DNA of 56,116 nucleotides from DATAPD01 sp036265385 (GTDB taxonomy: Bacteria > Acidobacteriota > Terriglobia > Terriglobales > Acidobacteriaceae): NCBI GenBank assembly GCA_036265385.1, contig DATAPD010000054.1, positions 1-56,116 of the forward strand, written 5' to 3'. The notes beneath the pieces are model-generated. The model searched no databases and had not been told where the DNA came from. It saw nothing but the letters and a program-made list of their open reading frames with translations. The translations under genes and the position numbers were made by a program. Of this stretch, positions 24,357-32,803 are shown one piece after another (the stretch's first letter is position 1; every line of letters begins with the position of its first letter).

Positions 24357-24385
24357 ATTTTTGCAGAATTTAGCGGGAATGGCAA
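24357..24385 (-). promoter_or_regulatory. Candidate promoter of the rpsP cluster
   Basis: On the minus strand: -35 TTGCCA (24380-24385), 17-bp spacer, -10 AAAAAT (24357-24362). Transcription would start about 45 nt before rpsP. The -10 matches the consensus only partly. Confidence 0.4.
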
Positions 24386-24472
24386 GGAACGGACAATTGA
24401 CGATTTGCGGTTGCCAATCGGGAATTTTCAATTGTGGATTATTGATTTTTGGACATGTCGGACGCCGCCAGC

Positions 24473-25171
24473 CTAAGCGCGATGGGTATGTTCAAGGCGT
24501 GAAAGGATTTCGAGGGGCTCGGGGCGTTCGGAATAGTCGGGATTAGCCGAGGAGTAGACAACTGCACCTTCGCGGTCAAGGATGAACGTCGCGGGGATGG
24601 GAAGCTCCCAGCTGTCATCCCCGTTAGCGAAGGGAAGATTCACGAAGGTGCGGCGATAGAGCGCCTGTTGCTCGTCAGGTACGCGGTAGACGAGGCCGAA
24701 CTCGCGGGCCACGTCGTTGTGAGCGTCAGAGAGCAGCGGGAAGCGGAGTTTATGCTGATCGGCCATGAAGAACGATTGCTGCACGGTTTGCGGTGAGATC
24801 GCGACCAGATCAGCGCCAGCTTCGCGGATCTGGGGAACGATGAAGTTCATGGCCTCCATCTGGCCGACGCAAAAGGGACACCAGCGTCCGCGGATGAAGC
24901 AAACGACAAGGGCTGATTTGCTAAGAATTTCTGCCGAGGAAACCATCTTCTTGTTACGGTCAGGCAGGACGAACTCAGGCGCCTTTGCGCCGGGCTTCAA
25001 GATTCGATCTGCGATTCCCGAGTTCTTCAGATCTGACACCACGCACTCGTGCACGGCACGCGTCTCTGCAGGAACGTATTTCGCGATCAGGGCTTTGCGT
25101 TCGGCGAAGATCTCGCGCAGCGGCCTAAGGTCTGCGTATTCACCGGATTCTTCAAGCGAGCGCCATTTCAT
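24473..25171 (-). CDS. Peroxiredoxin-like (AhpC/TSA family) protein
   Basis: Thioredoxin-fold protein of the AhpC/TSA family, probably reducing peroxides. The core begins at KPGAKAPEFVLPDRN (~60); the active-site stretch is FIRGRWCPFC with C98 and C101, a CxxC arrangement seen in a subset of peroxiredoxin-like proteins and not the classic TxxC. An extra N-terminal helical region of about 58 residues (EYADLRPLREIFAERKALIAKY) precedes the fold, as in the group annotated peroxiredoxin-like. No signal peptide is seen. It sits between the nrnA and rpsP clusters; only 5 bp separate its start from the nrnA stop, so it may be read with the rimP operon. Confidence 0.85.
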   Translation of the reverse strand: MKWRSLEESGEYADLRPLREIFAERKALIAKYVPAETRAVHECVVSDLKNSGIADRILKPGAKAPEFVLPDRNKKMVSSAEILSKSALVVCFIRGRWCPFCVGQMEAMNFIVPQIREAGADLVAISPQTVQQSFFMADQHKLRFPLLSDAHNDVAREFGLVYRVPDEQQALYRRTFVNLPFANGDDSWELPIPATFILDREGAVVYSSANPDYSERPEPLEILSRLEHTHRA

Positions 25172-25176
25172 AGTGG

Positions 25177-26154
25177 TCAGTTCGATGTACTTGAATCATC
25201 GGAGGTGGTATCAGGCGCTGCGCTCTCCCGGAATCGCGCCAGGATACGATTCACGGCTAGGGTGAGAGGACCTTCGAGGGAGCATCCGCTGGCGCAGGTG
25301 TGACCACCGCCTCCGAATGTTTCCGCTATGGAGGCCACGTTAACTCGGCCTTTGCTGCGCAAGCTAACGCGATAGCGCTTATCGGGCTGCTCACGGAAAA
25401 ACATTGCCACCTCAACGTCGCCAATCGAGAGCGCGTAATTCACTAATCCTTCGCAGTCTTCTTCTTTCGCGTTGAAACGCTCCATCTGTTCGTGCGTAAT
25501 CCAGATCCACGCAAGCGATCCTTCGCGGTGAAGATTCGAGAGCGCGGCCCCAAGCAGACGCATTTTGGCGGTGGAGTGTCCGAAATAAATGGCGCGTGCG
25601 CAGTGCGCGGGATCGGCGCCAGCAAGAACAAGTTCCCGGGCAAGCGCGAAAGTATGAGCGTTCGTGCCCTCGAACATGAATGATCCAGTGTCAGTAAGGA
25701 GTGCGGTATATAAGCAAGTGGCGATTTCAGCAGTGATGGTCACACCCGCAGCGCAGGCAAGGCGGTAGACGAGTTCCCCCGTGGCTACCGCGCTCGGATC
25801 GATCCAGTTCACGTGAGCGAAGTTGCGCCCGGAGATATGGTGGTCGATGCTGATCAGAAAACGGTCGTCAAGTCCTTGCAATCGCGTGCGCTGAATGCTG
25901 TCACATTCGAGAAGAAGCGCGGCGTCATACTCTCCGACGATGGAATCGGAATGGACGACATGATCTGCGAACGGGAGCCGCCGGTAGATGCGCGGAACGG
26001 GGTCTTTCATGACAACTTGTGCTTCTTTGCCCATGAGACGCAGGATCTGCCCGCAGGCGAGGGCCGAGCCGATGGCGTCGCCATCTGGGCGGGCGTGTGA
26101 CGTGAGCACAAACTTCTGCCGCGGACGGATCGCATTGAGAACGTCTTGAAGCAT
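25177..26154 (-). CDS. nrnA: DHH-family oligoribonuclease / pAp phosphatase
   Basis: NrnA-type DHH/DHHA1 phosphoesterase, degrading short oligonucleotides (nanoRNA) and often 3'-phosphoadenosine 5'-phosphate. Ligand motifs are HARPDGDAIGS (residues 20-30), ECD near 83-85, and DHH at 104-106 in SIDHHISGR. The DHHA1 substrate-binding motif GGGGHTCASGC lies near the C-terminus. Length 325 is normal. In many bacteria it follows rbfA, as here, though 285 bp of repeat-containing spacer intervene. No clear Shine-Dalgarno sequence precedes the ATG. Confidence 0.92.
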   Translation of the reverse strand: MLQDVLNAIRPRQKFVLTSHARPDGDAIGSALACGQILRLMGKEAQVVMKDPVPRIYRRLPFADHVVHSDSIVGEYDAALLLECDSIQRTRLQGLDDRFLISIDHHISGRNFAHVNWIDPSAVATGELVYRLACAAGVTITAEIATCLYTALLTDTGSFMFEGTNAHTFALARELVLAGADPAHCARAIYFGHSTAKMRLLGAALSNLHREGSLAWIWITHEQMERFNAKEEDCEGLVNYALSIGDVEVAMFFREQPDKRYRVSLRSKGRVNVASIAETFGGGGHTCASGCSLEGPLTLAVNRILARFRESAAPDTTSDDSSTSN

Positions 26155-26350
26155 GTTGGTCGTGCACTTGCGAAGTTGCAGTGTTGTCCCTTCGGGACTG
26201 TCGTTAGAACGTTAGCTAACCCATGACTTCCTGTCCCTGCGGCTTCGCTCAGGGCAGGGTCTGGGCTTTGCTCTTCCGCCGCTACGCGGTTGTAACGTGT
26301 CACCTACTCACTTCGGCTTCGAAACTGTCATTTGAATTGCGGCGTTGCTC

Positions 26351-26400
26351 GCGAGATCCCTCGACTTGCCGGAAAAAACGCGAGTCTTCGGGATGACGCC
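26351..26400 (-). repeat. Stem-loop repeat family A, copy 7 (short form)
   Basis: Minus-strand head GCGTCATCCCGAA, stem GACTCGC/GCAAGTC with one imperfect pair, loop GTTTTTTCCG, tail GGGATCTCGCG. The same nrnA-rbfA gap holds a second hairpin, CCCTGC with GCAGGG around 26237-26264. Confidence 0.65.
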
Positions 26401-26439
26401 AGTTAAGAGCTGAATTTTCCAACGCTTTCGTGATGGCCG

Positions 26440-26808
26440 CTAATTTTTCTTTGTTTTCTTGCGCGTGCGGTCCAGCAATTCTTTGATACGAGCCTGATAC
26501 TGGGGAGAACGATCCAGTTGAAAGATCAGGTCAGGCGCCCGACGCAGGCGCAAACGTTCCGTCAATTCGCGTCGAATAAATCCTACAGCTGCACTCAATC
26601 CTTCCATAGTGCGATTTGCGTCATCGTCATCGCCCTCAATATTCACGAAGATACGAGCGGAGCGGCTATCATCCGCCAACTGCAACTCGCTCACATGCAC
26701 AAGGCCGATACGAGGGTCTCCGAGTTCGCCCTCGAGGATGATTTCAATTTCCTCCCGCAAGGCTTCCCCCAGGCGTTCACGATGGTACTTCTGCCCGCGG
26801 TTTTCCAA
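26440..26808 (-). CDS. rbfA: Ribosome-binding factor A
   Basis: 30S maturation factor of a single KH-like domain. The 122 residues include REEIEIILEGELGDPRIGLVHVSE, ARIFVNIEGDDDD, VGFIRRELTERLRLRRAPDLIF and the basic tail RTRKKTKKN. Length is normal. The start codon is TTG (26806-26808), preceded by GAGGTGAGGG; no ATG is available. It follows infB and the DUF503 gene in the usual order. Confidence 0.95.
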   Translation of the reverse strand: MENRGQKYHRERLGEALREEIEIILEGELGDPRIGLVHVSELQLADDSRSARIFVNIEGDDDDANRTMEGLSAAVGFIRRELTERLRLRRAPDLIFQLDRSPQYQARIKELLDRTRKKTKKN

Positions 26809-26847
26809 AAGCCCTCACCTCAGAAACGAAAGAGAATACCAAAAAAC

Positions 26848-26880
26848 AGTAGCCAGTAGTCAGTAGCCAGTAGCTGGTCG
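26848..26880. repeat. CAGTAGCCAGTAGT spacer repeat
   Basis: Four degenerate copies of AGTAGCCAGT between DUF503 and rbfA. Same word family as at 23080-23150, 31898-31920 and 39052-39105. Confidence 0.6.
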
Positions 26881-26946
26881 TTAATCACTGGTGTGTCGTT
26901 GCATTCGACGCTGCTGGTTATACGAGCATCGAGATAGAACGCCTGG

Positions 26947-27234
26947 CTACAGGAACTCGACGAACGAATCTGATACGTCGGCTCCAGTGTTATTTGCGAT
27001 CCGGATCGCTTGCCGCTCGACATTCTTCATAAGTCCGTCGAGATAGTCGCGTGAATCGGAGATGCTTACTACTCCAATGGTTGCGCGATTCCAGAGTCCG
27101 CTGGAATCGAGTTCGGCGACAGACACGTTGAAGCTCGAGCGCAGCCGATCCTTCATGCTGCGAACGACCTGTCGCTTGTCCTTGAGGGATTGCGCGGCCT
27201 CGATGCGCAACTCGAGGGTGAGGAAAGCAATCAT
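26947..27234 (-). CDS. DUF503 (YlxP-like) protein
   Basis: Small protein of the DUF503/YlxP family, 95 residues, often between infB and rbfA as it is here; some members are linked to 30S assembly, but the role is not settled. Family stretches are the opening strand FLTLELRIEAAQSLKDKRQV, SMKDRLRSSFNVSVAELDSSGLW, and the VVSISDSRDYLDGLM segment. No signal peptide or membrane segment is present. Confidence 0.9.
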   Translation of the reverse strand: MIAFLTLELRIEAAQSLKDKRQVVRSMKDRLRSSFNVSVAELDSSGLWNRATIGVVSISDSRDYLDGLMKNVERQAIRIANNTGADVSDSFVEFL

Positions 27235-27308
27235 CAGTGGCCAAGGCTAGTCAGCTAGCAGAGTGACTTAAGGAGTTCCAGGTCTCAATTCAGGACAAAG
27301 GCACTACA

Positions 27309-27354
27309 CGCGTGATCCCTCGGTCGGCAAAAAGCACCTCGCTCGGGATGACGC
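27309..27354 (-). repeat. Stem-loop repeat family A, copy 8 (degenerate)
   Basis: On the minus strand GCGTCATCCCGA, a short GGT/ACC core stem around a CTTTTTGCC-like loop, and GAGGGATCACGCG. The stem has decayed compared with the other copies. It lies in the 190-bp infB-DUF503 spacer. Confidence 0.55.
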
Positions 27355-27424
27355 CATAACTAAGATCACCGAGTACTGCTTAGTTGAATCGCTAGCTTAC
27401 GCGTAGCTCGTGTCTCGCAGCTCT

Positions 27425-30319
27425 CTATGCGAAGACTTCGGCGGCGACTTTCTCCGTCACGAAAGCCTCGATGACGTCACCCACTTTTACGTCACCATAG
27501 TTTGCGATCGAGATACCGCACTCCATACCGTTGCGAACCTCGCTGGCATCGTCTTTGAAGCGCCTGAGCGATCCGACCTTGCCGCGAAAGACAACGACGT
27601 TGTCGCGGAGCAAGCGGACTTCCGAATCGCGTTTGATGATGCCGTCGACAACATAGCATCCAGCAACGGTACCGACTTTGGGGATGCGGAACGTGTCGCG
27701 AACTTCTGCGCGGCCCTGGTATGTCTCCTTGATCGTGGGCTCAAGCAAGCCGGTCATGGCACGCTTGATTTCGTCCTGCAGCTCGTAAATGATCGAGTGC
27801 AGCCGGATGTCAACTTTATCCTGCTCGGCAAGTTCTTGTGCTTTGCGCTCGGGTCGAACGTTGAAGCCGATGATGATGGCATTCGAAGCCGACGCGAGAA
27901 GCACGTCCGATTCCGTAATCGCGCCGACGCCGGAGCGAAGCACTTTCAGGCGAACTTTATCATTTGAAAGTTTCGAGAGCAGGTCGGTGAGAACTTCGAC
28001 CGATCCCTGAACATCACCTTTCAGGATGATGTTGAGCTCTTTCATACCGGCCGTCTTCATCTGCTCGGCGAGGCCTTCGAGCGAAACGCGCGAACTCTTG
28101 GCAAGGGCCGCTTCGCGAGTCTTCTGCTCGCGGTATTCGGAAATGTTGCGGGCCTTGTCGCGATCGGCAACGACGACGAATTGATCGCCAGCCTGCGGCA
28201 AACCTTCGAGTCCGAGAATCTCGACTGGAGTTGAAGGCGGAGCGTCTTGCAGCGCGCCGCCGCGATCATCGAACATTGCGCGGATTTTGCCGTAAACGTC
28301 TCCGACAACGAAGTTATCGCTCGTCCGAAGAGTGCCGTTCTGCACGAGAACAGTAGCGACAGGACCACGGCCACGATCGAGCTTGGCTTCGAGCACGACG
28401 CCACTGGCGGCACGATCGGGAGTCGCTTTCAATTCCTGCAGGTCTGCAACGAGGCAGATCATTTCCATCAGCAGGTTGAGATTGGTTTTCTTCTTCGCGG
28501 AAACATCGACAAAAACGGTAGTGCCGCCCCAGTCTTCGGGCATGAGTCCGCGGTCGGCGAGCTGTTTCTTGACACGATCTGGCATCGCCTCGGGCTTATC
28601 AATCTTATTGACAGCGACGATGATGGGAACTTCAGCAGCGTGCGCGTGATCGATGGCCTCGAGTGTCTGCGGCATGACGCCATCATCAGCAGCCACGACC
28701 AGCACGACGATGTCAGTGGCTTTGGCTCCCCGCGAACGCATGCGGGTGAACGCTTCGTGGCCGGGCGTGTCGAGAAAGACGATCTGGCGGCCATAAGCGG
28801 GCGACGAAGAATCTTGGATGGTGACCTTGTACGCGCCGATATGTTGTGTGATACCGCCGGCTTCGCCTTCAGCAACGCTGGTCGATCGTATCGCGTCGAG
28901 CAACGTCGTCTTACCGTGGTCGACGTGTCCCATGATCGTGACGACTGGGGGACGGGGCACTTCCTCTACGGGGCCTTCGCTGGCGGATGCGGCGTCTGTA
29001 ATTTCCTTGGCAGCCTGCTCTTCGAAAGTGATGACGTTCGTTTCGGCACCGAAGAAACGAGCCATTTCGCTGGCAAGTTCGGCGTCGAGCGTTTGATTAA
29101 TCGTCGCGAACACGCCACGAGCAAGCAGGCGCGCGATGAGATCCTTGGCGCGCACATCCAGCTTCTCGGCGAGATCTTTCACGCTGATGCCTTCTGTGAT
29201 CGTGATACTGCGCGTGATCGGCATCGGTTCGTTGGAGACGACCATGCGCGGCGGCGGAACATAGCCCTTCATCGGGCCTTCTTTTACGCCGCGAGGGATA
29301 TAGCGTTGTCCCGGACGACGCGAAGGTCCGCCGGGTCTGCTTCCGGGACGAGTCGGTCCCGGAGGCGGCAAGATGCCTGGGCCAGGGCCGACGCCAAGAG
29401 GACGCGAACCAGTTGGCGATTGCCGCGTGGGATGCATGGGACGGCGCTCGCCAGGACGCAAGGGCGGCCGCGTTCCGGGCGATTGTGGGCGCTGCCGCTG
29501 AAAGATTGGTTGGCCGGGAACAGGACGGCCGGGCGCCGGACGGCCAGCAATAGGGCGAGTCGGAGCTCCAGGACCAGCCTGAGCGGCGGGTGTAACGGGG
29601 CGTGGCGGAGCCTTGTAGACAGGGCGCGGTCCCGTCTGCGGCATGATCATGCGCGGTGGCGGCGGTCCCGGCGGGGTTGCTGGCTTTGGGGGAGCAGCTG
29701 CAACCGGCGGAACTGCTGGAGTAACTGAAGCCGGTGGAGGCGCAGTGGGCGGAGCCACGGGTGCGGCCGGTCTCGGCGGAGCAACAGGCGCAGGAGGAGC
29801 CGCTGCCACTGGGGGAGCGGGCGGAACAGGAGGCGGGGGCGGTTGAATTAACGGGCGCGCGACGGTCTGCGGCGTAATCAATCTTGGAGCGGGCGCTGGT
29901 GGCTCCGGCGGTTTCAGAGGTGCAGGAGGTTTCGCAACCGGAGGCGCTGGAGCAGGCGGTCTCGCTTCCACCGGTGGCGGTGGGGGCGCTGCGACGGGCT
30001 TGGGAGGCGCTGCCGGAGCCGCTGCAGCCTGCTGTTTTTGCGTGATCAGCTTGAGAACATCGCCGGGCTTGGAAATATGGGAGAGGTCGATCTTGGTCTT
30101 AATCTCCTCTTCGCCGCGGATTGGACGTGAAGAGCGAGTGGCAGACTGCGCTTCAGCATGCGCACGGAAATGCGCGCGCACCTTGTCCGCTTCATGGTCT
30201 TCGAGTGAGCTGGAATGTGTTTTCTTTTCGGTGATGCCAGCCTCTGGAAGCACATCCAGAATGGCTTTGCTTTTAACTTCCAGCTCTCTTGCCAGATCGT
30301 TGATTCGAATCTTACTCAT
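27425..30319 (-). CDS. infB: Translation initiation factor IF-2
   Basis: GTPase that brings initiator tRNA to the ribosome. The 964 residues consist of the N-terminal IF2N domain (IRINDLARELEVKSKAILDVLPEAG), a long Pro/Ala/Arg-rich linker (about residues 95-345), a second IF2N (ISVKDLAEKLDVRAKDLIARLL), then the G domain from about residue 460: GHVDHGKTT, DTPGHEAFT, NKID and SAKK. C-terminal domains follow (EGLPQAGDQF, RVSLEGLAEQ, VLRSGVGAITESDVLLA, GLLEPTIKETYQGRAEVR). Length is at the upper end of the family because of the linker. It comes 95 bp after nusA; the ylxR and L7Ae-like genes often found there are missing. Confidence 0.97.
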   Translation of the reverse strand: MSKIRINDLARELEVKSKAILDVLPEAGITEKKTHSSSLEDHEADKVRAHFRAHAEAQSATRSSRPIRGEEEIKTKIDLSHISKPGDVLKLITQKQQAAAAPAAPPKPVAAPPPPPVEARPPAPAPPVAKPPAPLKPPEPPAPAPRLITPQTVARPLIQPPPPPVPPAPPVAAAPPAPVAPPRPAAPVAPPTAPPPASVTPAVPPVAAAPPKPATPPGPPPPRMIMPQTGPRPVYKAPPRPVTPAAQAGPGAPTRPIAGRPAPGRPVPGQPIFQRQRPQSPGTRPPLRPGERRPMHPTRQSPTGSRPLGVGPGPGILPPPGPTRPGSRPGGPSRRPGQRYIPRGVKEGPMKGYVPPPRMVVSNEPMPITRSITITEGISVKDLAEKLDVRAKDLIARLLARGVFATINQTLDAELASEMARFFGAETNVITFEEQAAKEITDAASASEGPVEEVPRPPVVTIMGHVDHGKTTLLDAIRSTSVAEGEAGGITQHIGAYKVTIQDSSSPAYGRQIVFLDTPGHEAFTRMRSRGAKATDIVVLVVAADDGVMPQTLEAIDHAHAAEVPIIVAVNKIDKPEAMPDRVKKQLADRGLMPEDWGGTTVFVDVSAKKKTNLNLLMEMICLVADLQELKATPDRAASGVVLEAKLDRGRGPVATVLVQNGTLRTSDNFVVGDVYGKIRAMFDDRGGALQDAPPSTPVEILGLEGLPQAGDQFVVVADRDKARNISEYREQKTREAALAKSSRVSLEGLAEQMKTAGMKELNIILKGDVQGSVEVLTDLLSKLSNDKVRLKVLRSGVGAITESDVLLASASNAIIIGFNVRPERKAQELAEQDKVDIRLHSIIYELQDEIKRAMTGLLEPTIKETYQGRAEVRDTFRIPKVGTVAGCYVVDGIIKRDSEVRLLRDNVVVFRGKVGSLRRFKDDASEVRNGMECGISIANYGDVKVGDVIEAFVTEKVAAEVFA

Positions 30320-30414
30320 CCGCCCCTTTTCTTCATCCGCCCTGTCCCGCTAAGTCCTCATGTCAACCTCACGAGTGGGTTTCATGTTCCGCGTGTCGTC
30401 TAAACACACGGGCG

Positions 30415-31887
30415 CTACTCAGATTTTTCTTCGGGAGCCACGTCTGCCGCGGGCTCTTCCGTAACGCTTTGTTCCTCAGGTGCAACTTCCGATGTGTCAG
30501 CGGCGGCTGCGAGATCGGCAGTCTCTGAGGATTCGGCAGGCACCTCTCCAACTCCCTCAGCCGCAACGTCCTCGACGCCCTCGGCCATCTCTGGAGCTGC
30601 CTCGCCGCCTTCCAAGCTTGAAAAGTAATTATTGACCGCGATGCTGATTTTTTCCACAGTCTTCGGCCCGATGCCTTCGATGGCTTCCAGTTGCTCTGGA
30701 GTCATGTCGGCGAGCGCCTCGACAGTGCTAATTCCTGCAGCGCTGAGCTTCTCAATGAGCCCTTCACCCAGGCCGGGCACGTTCTCAAGCGGAGTCGAAG
30801 TCTGAGACACCAGGGCAGACATCTGCTGTTCGACTTCCTGCCGCTTCTCTTCCTCGCTCTTGATATCGATTTTCCAGCCGAGCAGCTTGGCGGCAAGGCG
30901 GACGTTCTGCCCTTTCTTTCCGATCGCAAGCGAAAGCTGGCTGTCATCGACGACAACTTCGAGATGATGATCGGAGCCGTCGAGCACTGTGACTCGGCTC
31001 ACCTTCGCGGGCTGAAGAGCTTTCTCAGCGAAAGTGACCGCATCTTCGTGATACTCGATGATGTCGATTTTCTCGCCGCGAAGTTCACGGATGATCGACT
31101 GGACGCGCATGCCCTTCATACCGACGCATGCGCCGACAGCGTCAACGTCCTTGTCCTTGGACATGACTGCAATTTTGGTGCGCTCACCGGCTTCGCGGGC
31201 GATGGCGCGAATCACAACCGTTCCGTCGTAAATTTCTGGAACTTCAGTCTGGAACAGGTGCTGCACGAGGTCGGGCACGGCACGCGAAACCACGACACCG
31301 GGGCCTTTTGAAGCACGTTCCACGCGAGCGATGACGACACGCACACGCTCACCAATTGCGAAAGATTCGAGACGAGACTGCTCTTTGCGCGGCATGCGAG
31401 CTTCAGCCTTGCCGAGATCAAAGATCACATCGGGTCCCTCAATGCGCTTCACAGTGGCGTTTACGATTTCGCCGACGCGACCGATGTAATCGTTGTAGAC
31501 AGTGTCGCGCTCCGCTTCGCGAACTTTCTGGAAGATGACCTGCTTCGCAAGTTGAGCCGCGATGCGTCCCAGAATACCTTCCGTGGCTTTGGGTATCTGG
31601 AGTTCCCCGCCGACTTCAATGGTCGGATTCATTTTGCGGGCATCGTCGACGGTCACCTGCAGATTCGGATCTTCGATCTGCTCGGGAGATTCGACGACAG
31701 TTTTGACTGCGAATGCGCGAATCTTTCCAGTCTCTTTGTCGAGCTCGGCGCGAAGGTTTTCCTGCGACTTGTAATACTTGCGCGTAGCGACAACGATGGC
31801 GTCTTCGACCGCGCTGACGACAATTTGCGGATCGATTCCTTTTTCCCTGCTGAGCGCGTCGATAGTGTTGTAAAGCTCGCTTGCCAT
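30415..31887 (-). CDS. nusA: Transcription termination/antitermination factor NusA
   Basis: RNA polymerase-binding factor. Domains in order: N-terminal polymerase-binding region (1-~130), S1 (GRVGEIVNATVKRIEGPDVIFDLG), two KH domains (ELRGEKIDIIEYHED; LSLAIGKKGQNVRLAAKLLGW), then a C-terminal helix-hairpin-helix region (VPGLGEGLIEKLSAAGISTVEAL; IEGIGPKTVEKI). A ~60-residue acidic, Ala/Glu-rich tail ends the chain, unusual in length. Total 490. The start lies 55 bp after the rimP stop. It is likely under the promoter at 32588-32616 and the leader hairpin at 32521-32542, a layout that would let NusA influence its own expression (inference). Confidence 0.96.
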   Translation of the reverse strand: MASELYNTIDALSREKGIDPQIVVSAVEDAIVVATRKYYKSQENLRAELDKETGKIRAFAVKTVVESPEQIEDPNLQVTVDDARKMNPTIEVGGELQIPKATEGILGRIAAQLAKQVIFQKVREAERDTVYNDYIGRVGEIVNATVKRIEGPDVIFDLGKAEARMPRKEQSRLESFAIGERVRVVIARVERASKGPGVVVSRAVPDLVQHLFQTEVPEIYDGTVVIRAIAREAGERTKIAVMSKDKDVDAVGACVGMKGMRVQSIIRELRGEKIDIIEYHEDAVTFAEKALQPAKVSRVTVLDGSDHHLEVVVDDSQLSLAIGKKGQNVRLAAKLLGWKIDIKSEEEKRQEVEQQMSALVSQTSTPLENVPGLGEGLIEKLSAAGISTVEALADMTPEQLEAIEGIGPKTVEKISIAVNNYFSSLEGGEAAPEMAEGVEDVAAEGVGEVPAESSETADLAAAADTSEVAPEEQSVTEEPAADVAPEEKSE

Positions 31888-31897
31888 AGTAAATCCG

Positions 31898-31920
31898 TAG
31901 TCAGGAGTCAGTAGTCAGCG
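31898..31920. repeat. GTAGTCAGGAGTCAGTAGTCAG spacer repeat
   Basis: Three degenerate copies of AGTCAGTAGTC directly before the nusA start codon, in the rimP-nusA spacer. Confidence 0.6.
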
Positions 31921-31942
31921 AATCGGATGCTGCGTCGGCTGC

Positions 31943-32470
31943 CTACTTGATTTCTGGTACCAAGTTCGCCTTCTCTAAATTGGCGAACTCGATATCGACC
32001 GTCTGCGGTGCATCTTCAGCCGGGCGTTTTTTCTTTTTCCGGGCGTCGCTCAGATCGAGTGTGAGACGGCCACCTTCAAACTTTTCCAAGCGCCCTTCGA
32101 AATGGCGATTGTTGTTCACTGGCTGCCGCGTAGTCAGCTTGATGCGGCTGCCAAGAAAGCGCTCGAAGTCAGCCTGACGTGACAGCTTGCGATCCAATCC
32201 AGGCGACGACACTTCAAGCACGTAAGAACCACCGGGCACTGCGTCTTCAACGTCGAGAATGGTTCCGAACTCGCGCGTAAAGTTAGCGCAATCTTCGTGC
32301 GTTACACCTGCCGGGTGATCTGGCGTGGGAACAGCTCCAGGCCTGTCGATATAAACCCGAAGCATTCGGTGCTTCCCACCACCGAGAAACTCGACATCTA
32401 CCACTTCAAGTCCGCTGGACTCAGCCACGCGGTCCGCGATTTCACGGACTCGTTCTACCGCAAGTGCCAT
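31943..32470 (-). CDS. rimP: Ribosome maturation factor RimP
   Basis: 30S assembly factor. The 175 residues show the N-domain (GLEVVDVEFLGGGKHRMLRVYIDRPG), HEDCANFTREFGTILD, and the conserved SYVLEVSSPGLDRKL, followed by an SH3-like C-domain (GSRIKLTTRQPVN, FEGRLEKFEGGRLTL) with an unusual basic insert DARKKKKRPAEDAP. Length is normal to slightly long. First gene of the rimP-nusA-infB-DUF503-rbfA-nrnA series. A leader of about 110 nt with a terminator-like hairpin precedes it. Confidence 0.95.
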   Translation of the reverse strand: MALAVERVREIADRVAESSGLEVVDVEFLGGGKHRMLRVYIDRPGAVPTPDHPAGVTHEDCANFTREFGTILDVEDAVPGGSYVLEVSSPGLDRKLSRQADFERFLGSRIKLTTRQPVNNNRHFEGRLEKFEGGRLTLDLSDARKKKKRPAEDAPQTVDIEFANLEKANLVPEIK

Positions 32471-32520
32471 GTTTTCTGAAAGTTAACTCGTATCCGAGGC
32501 AGCCAGTTTTGGCAGAAACG

Positions 32521-32542
32521 AAAAAGTGGGCTTTCGCCCACT
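32521..32542 (-). terminator. Terminator-like hairpin (possible attenuator) in the rimP leader
   Basis: On the minus strand AGTGGGC-GAAA-GCCCACT forms a perfect 7-bp stem with a GNRA-type GAAA loop, followed at once by TTTTTCGTTT. It lies between the promoter at 32588-32616 and the rimP start, so it is inside the rimP-nusA-infB leader and cannot merely end an upstream gene. An attenuation or NusA-responsive role is inferred. Confidence 0.7.
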
Positions 32543-32587
32543 GGTGTGTTTCGCCAATCCTGATACTACACAACAGTTCCAGTGGTT

Positions 32588-32616
32588 ACTATACGCCGAA
32601 GCTCCTGAAAAGACAA
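32588..32616 (-). promoter_or_regulatory. Promoter of the rimP-nusA-infB operon
   Basis: On the minus strand: -35 TTGTCT (32611-32616), exactly 17 bp, -10 TATAGT (32588-32593; one mismatch to consensus). Transcription would begin near 32581, giving a leader of about 110 nt. Confidence 0.6.
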
Positions 32617-32803
32617 ACCGTAGACACCGTCGAGTGCAATGAATTTGAGCCTCGTCGAGGCCTCTTGAGACTTACATTGTTAGGCCAAGAGTTGAGCGTG
32701 TACCTCGGGCTCTCTGCAGCGTGAAACAGGCCATTGGCCCGCCGGGGGTTCGCATCCCAAGAGTAATCTTGTGGCCGCGACTGGCGTACCTCACACTTGC
32801 AGG

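Noticed and set aside
28247..29728. 493-codon open frame on the plus strand
   Set aside because: It lies wholly opposite infB, whose protein is unmistakable. Its translation matches no family.
32740..32770. GGGGGTTCGCATCCC, like a tRNA T-arm
   Set aside because: No acceptor stem, D-arm or anticodon arm could be fitted on either strand. No tmRNA start was found either.
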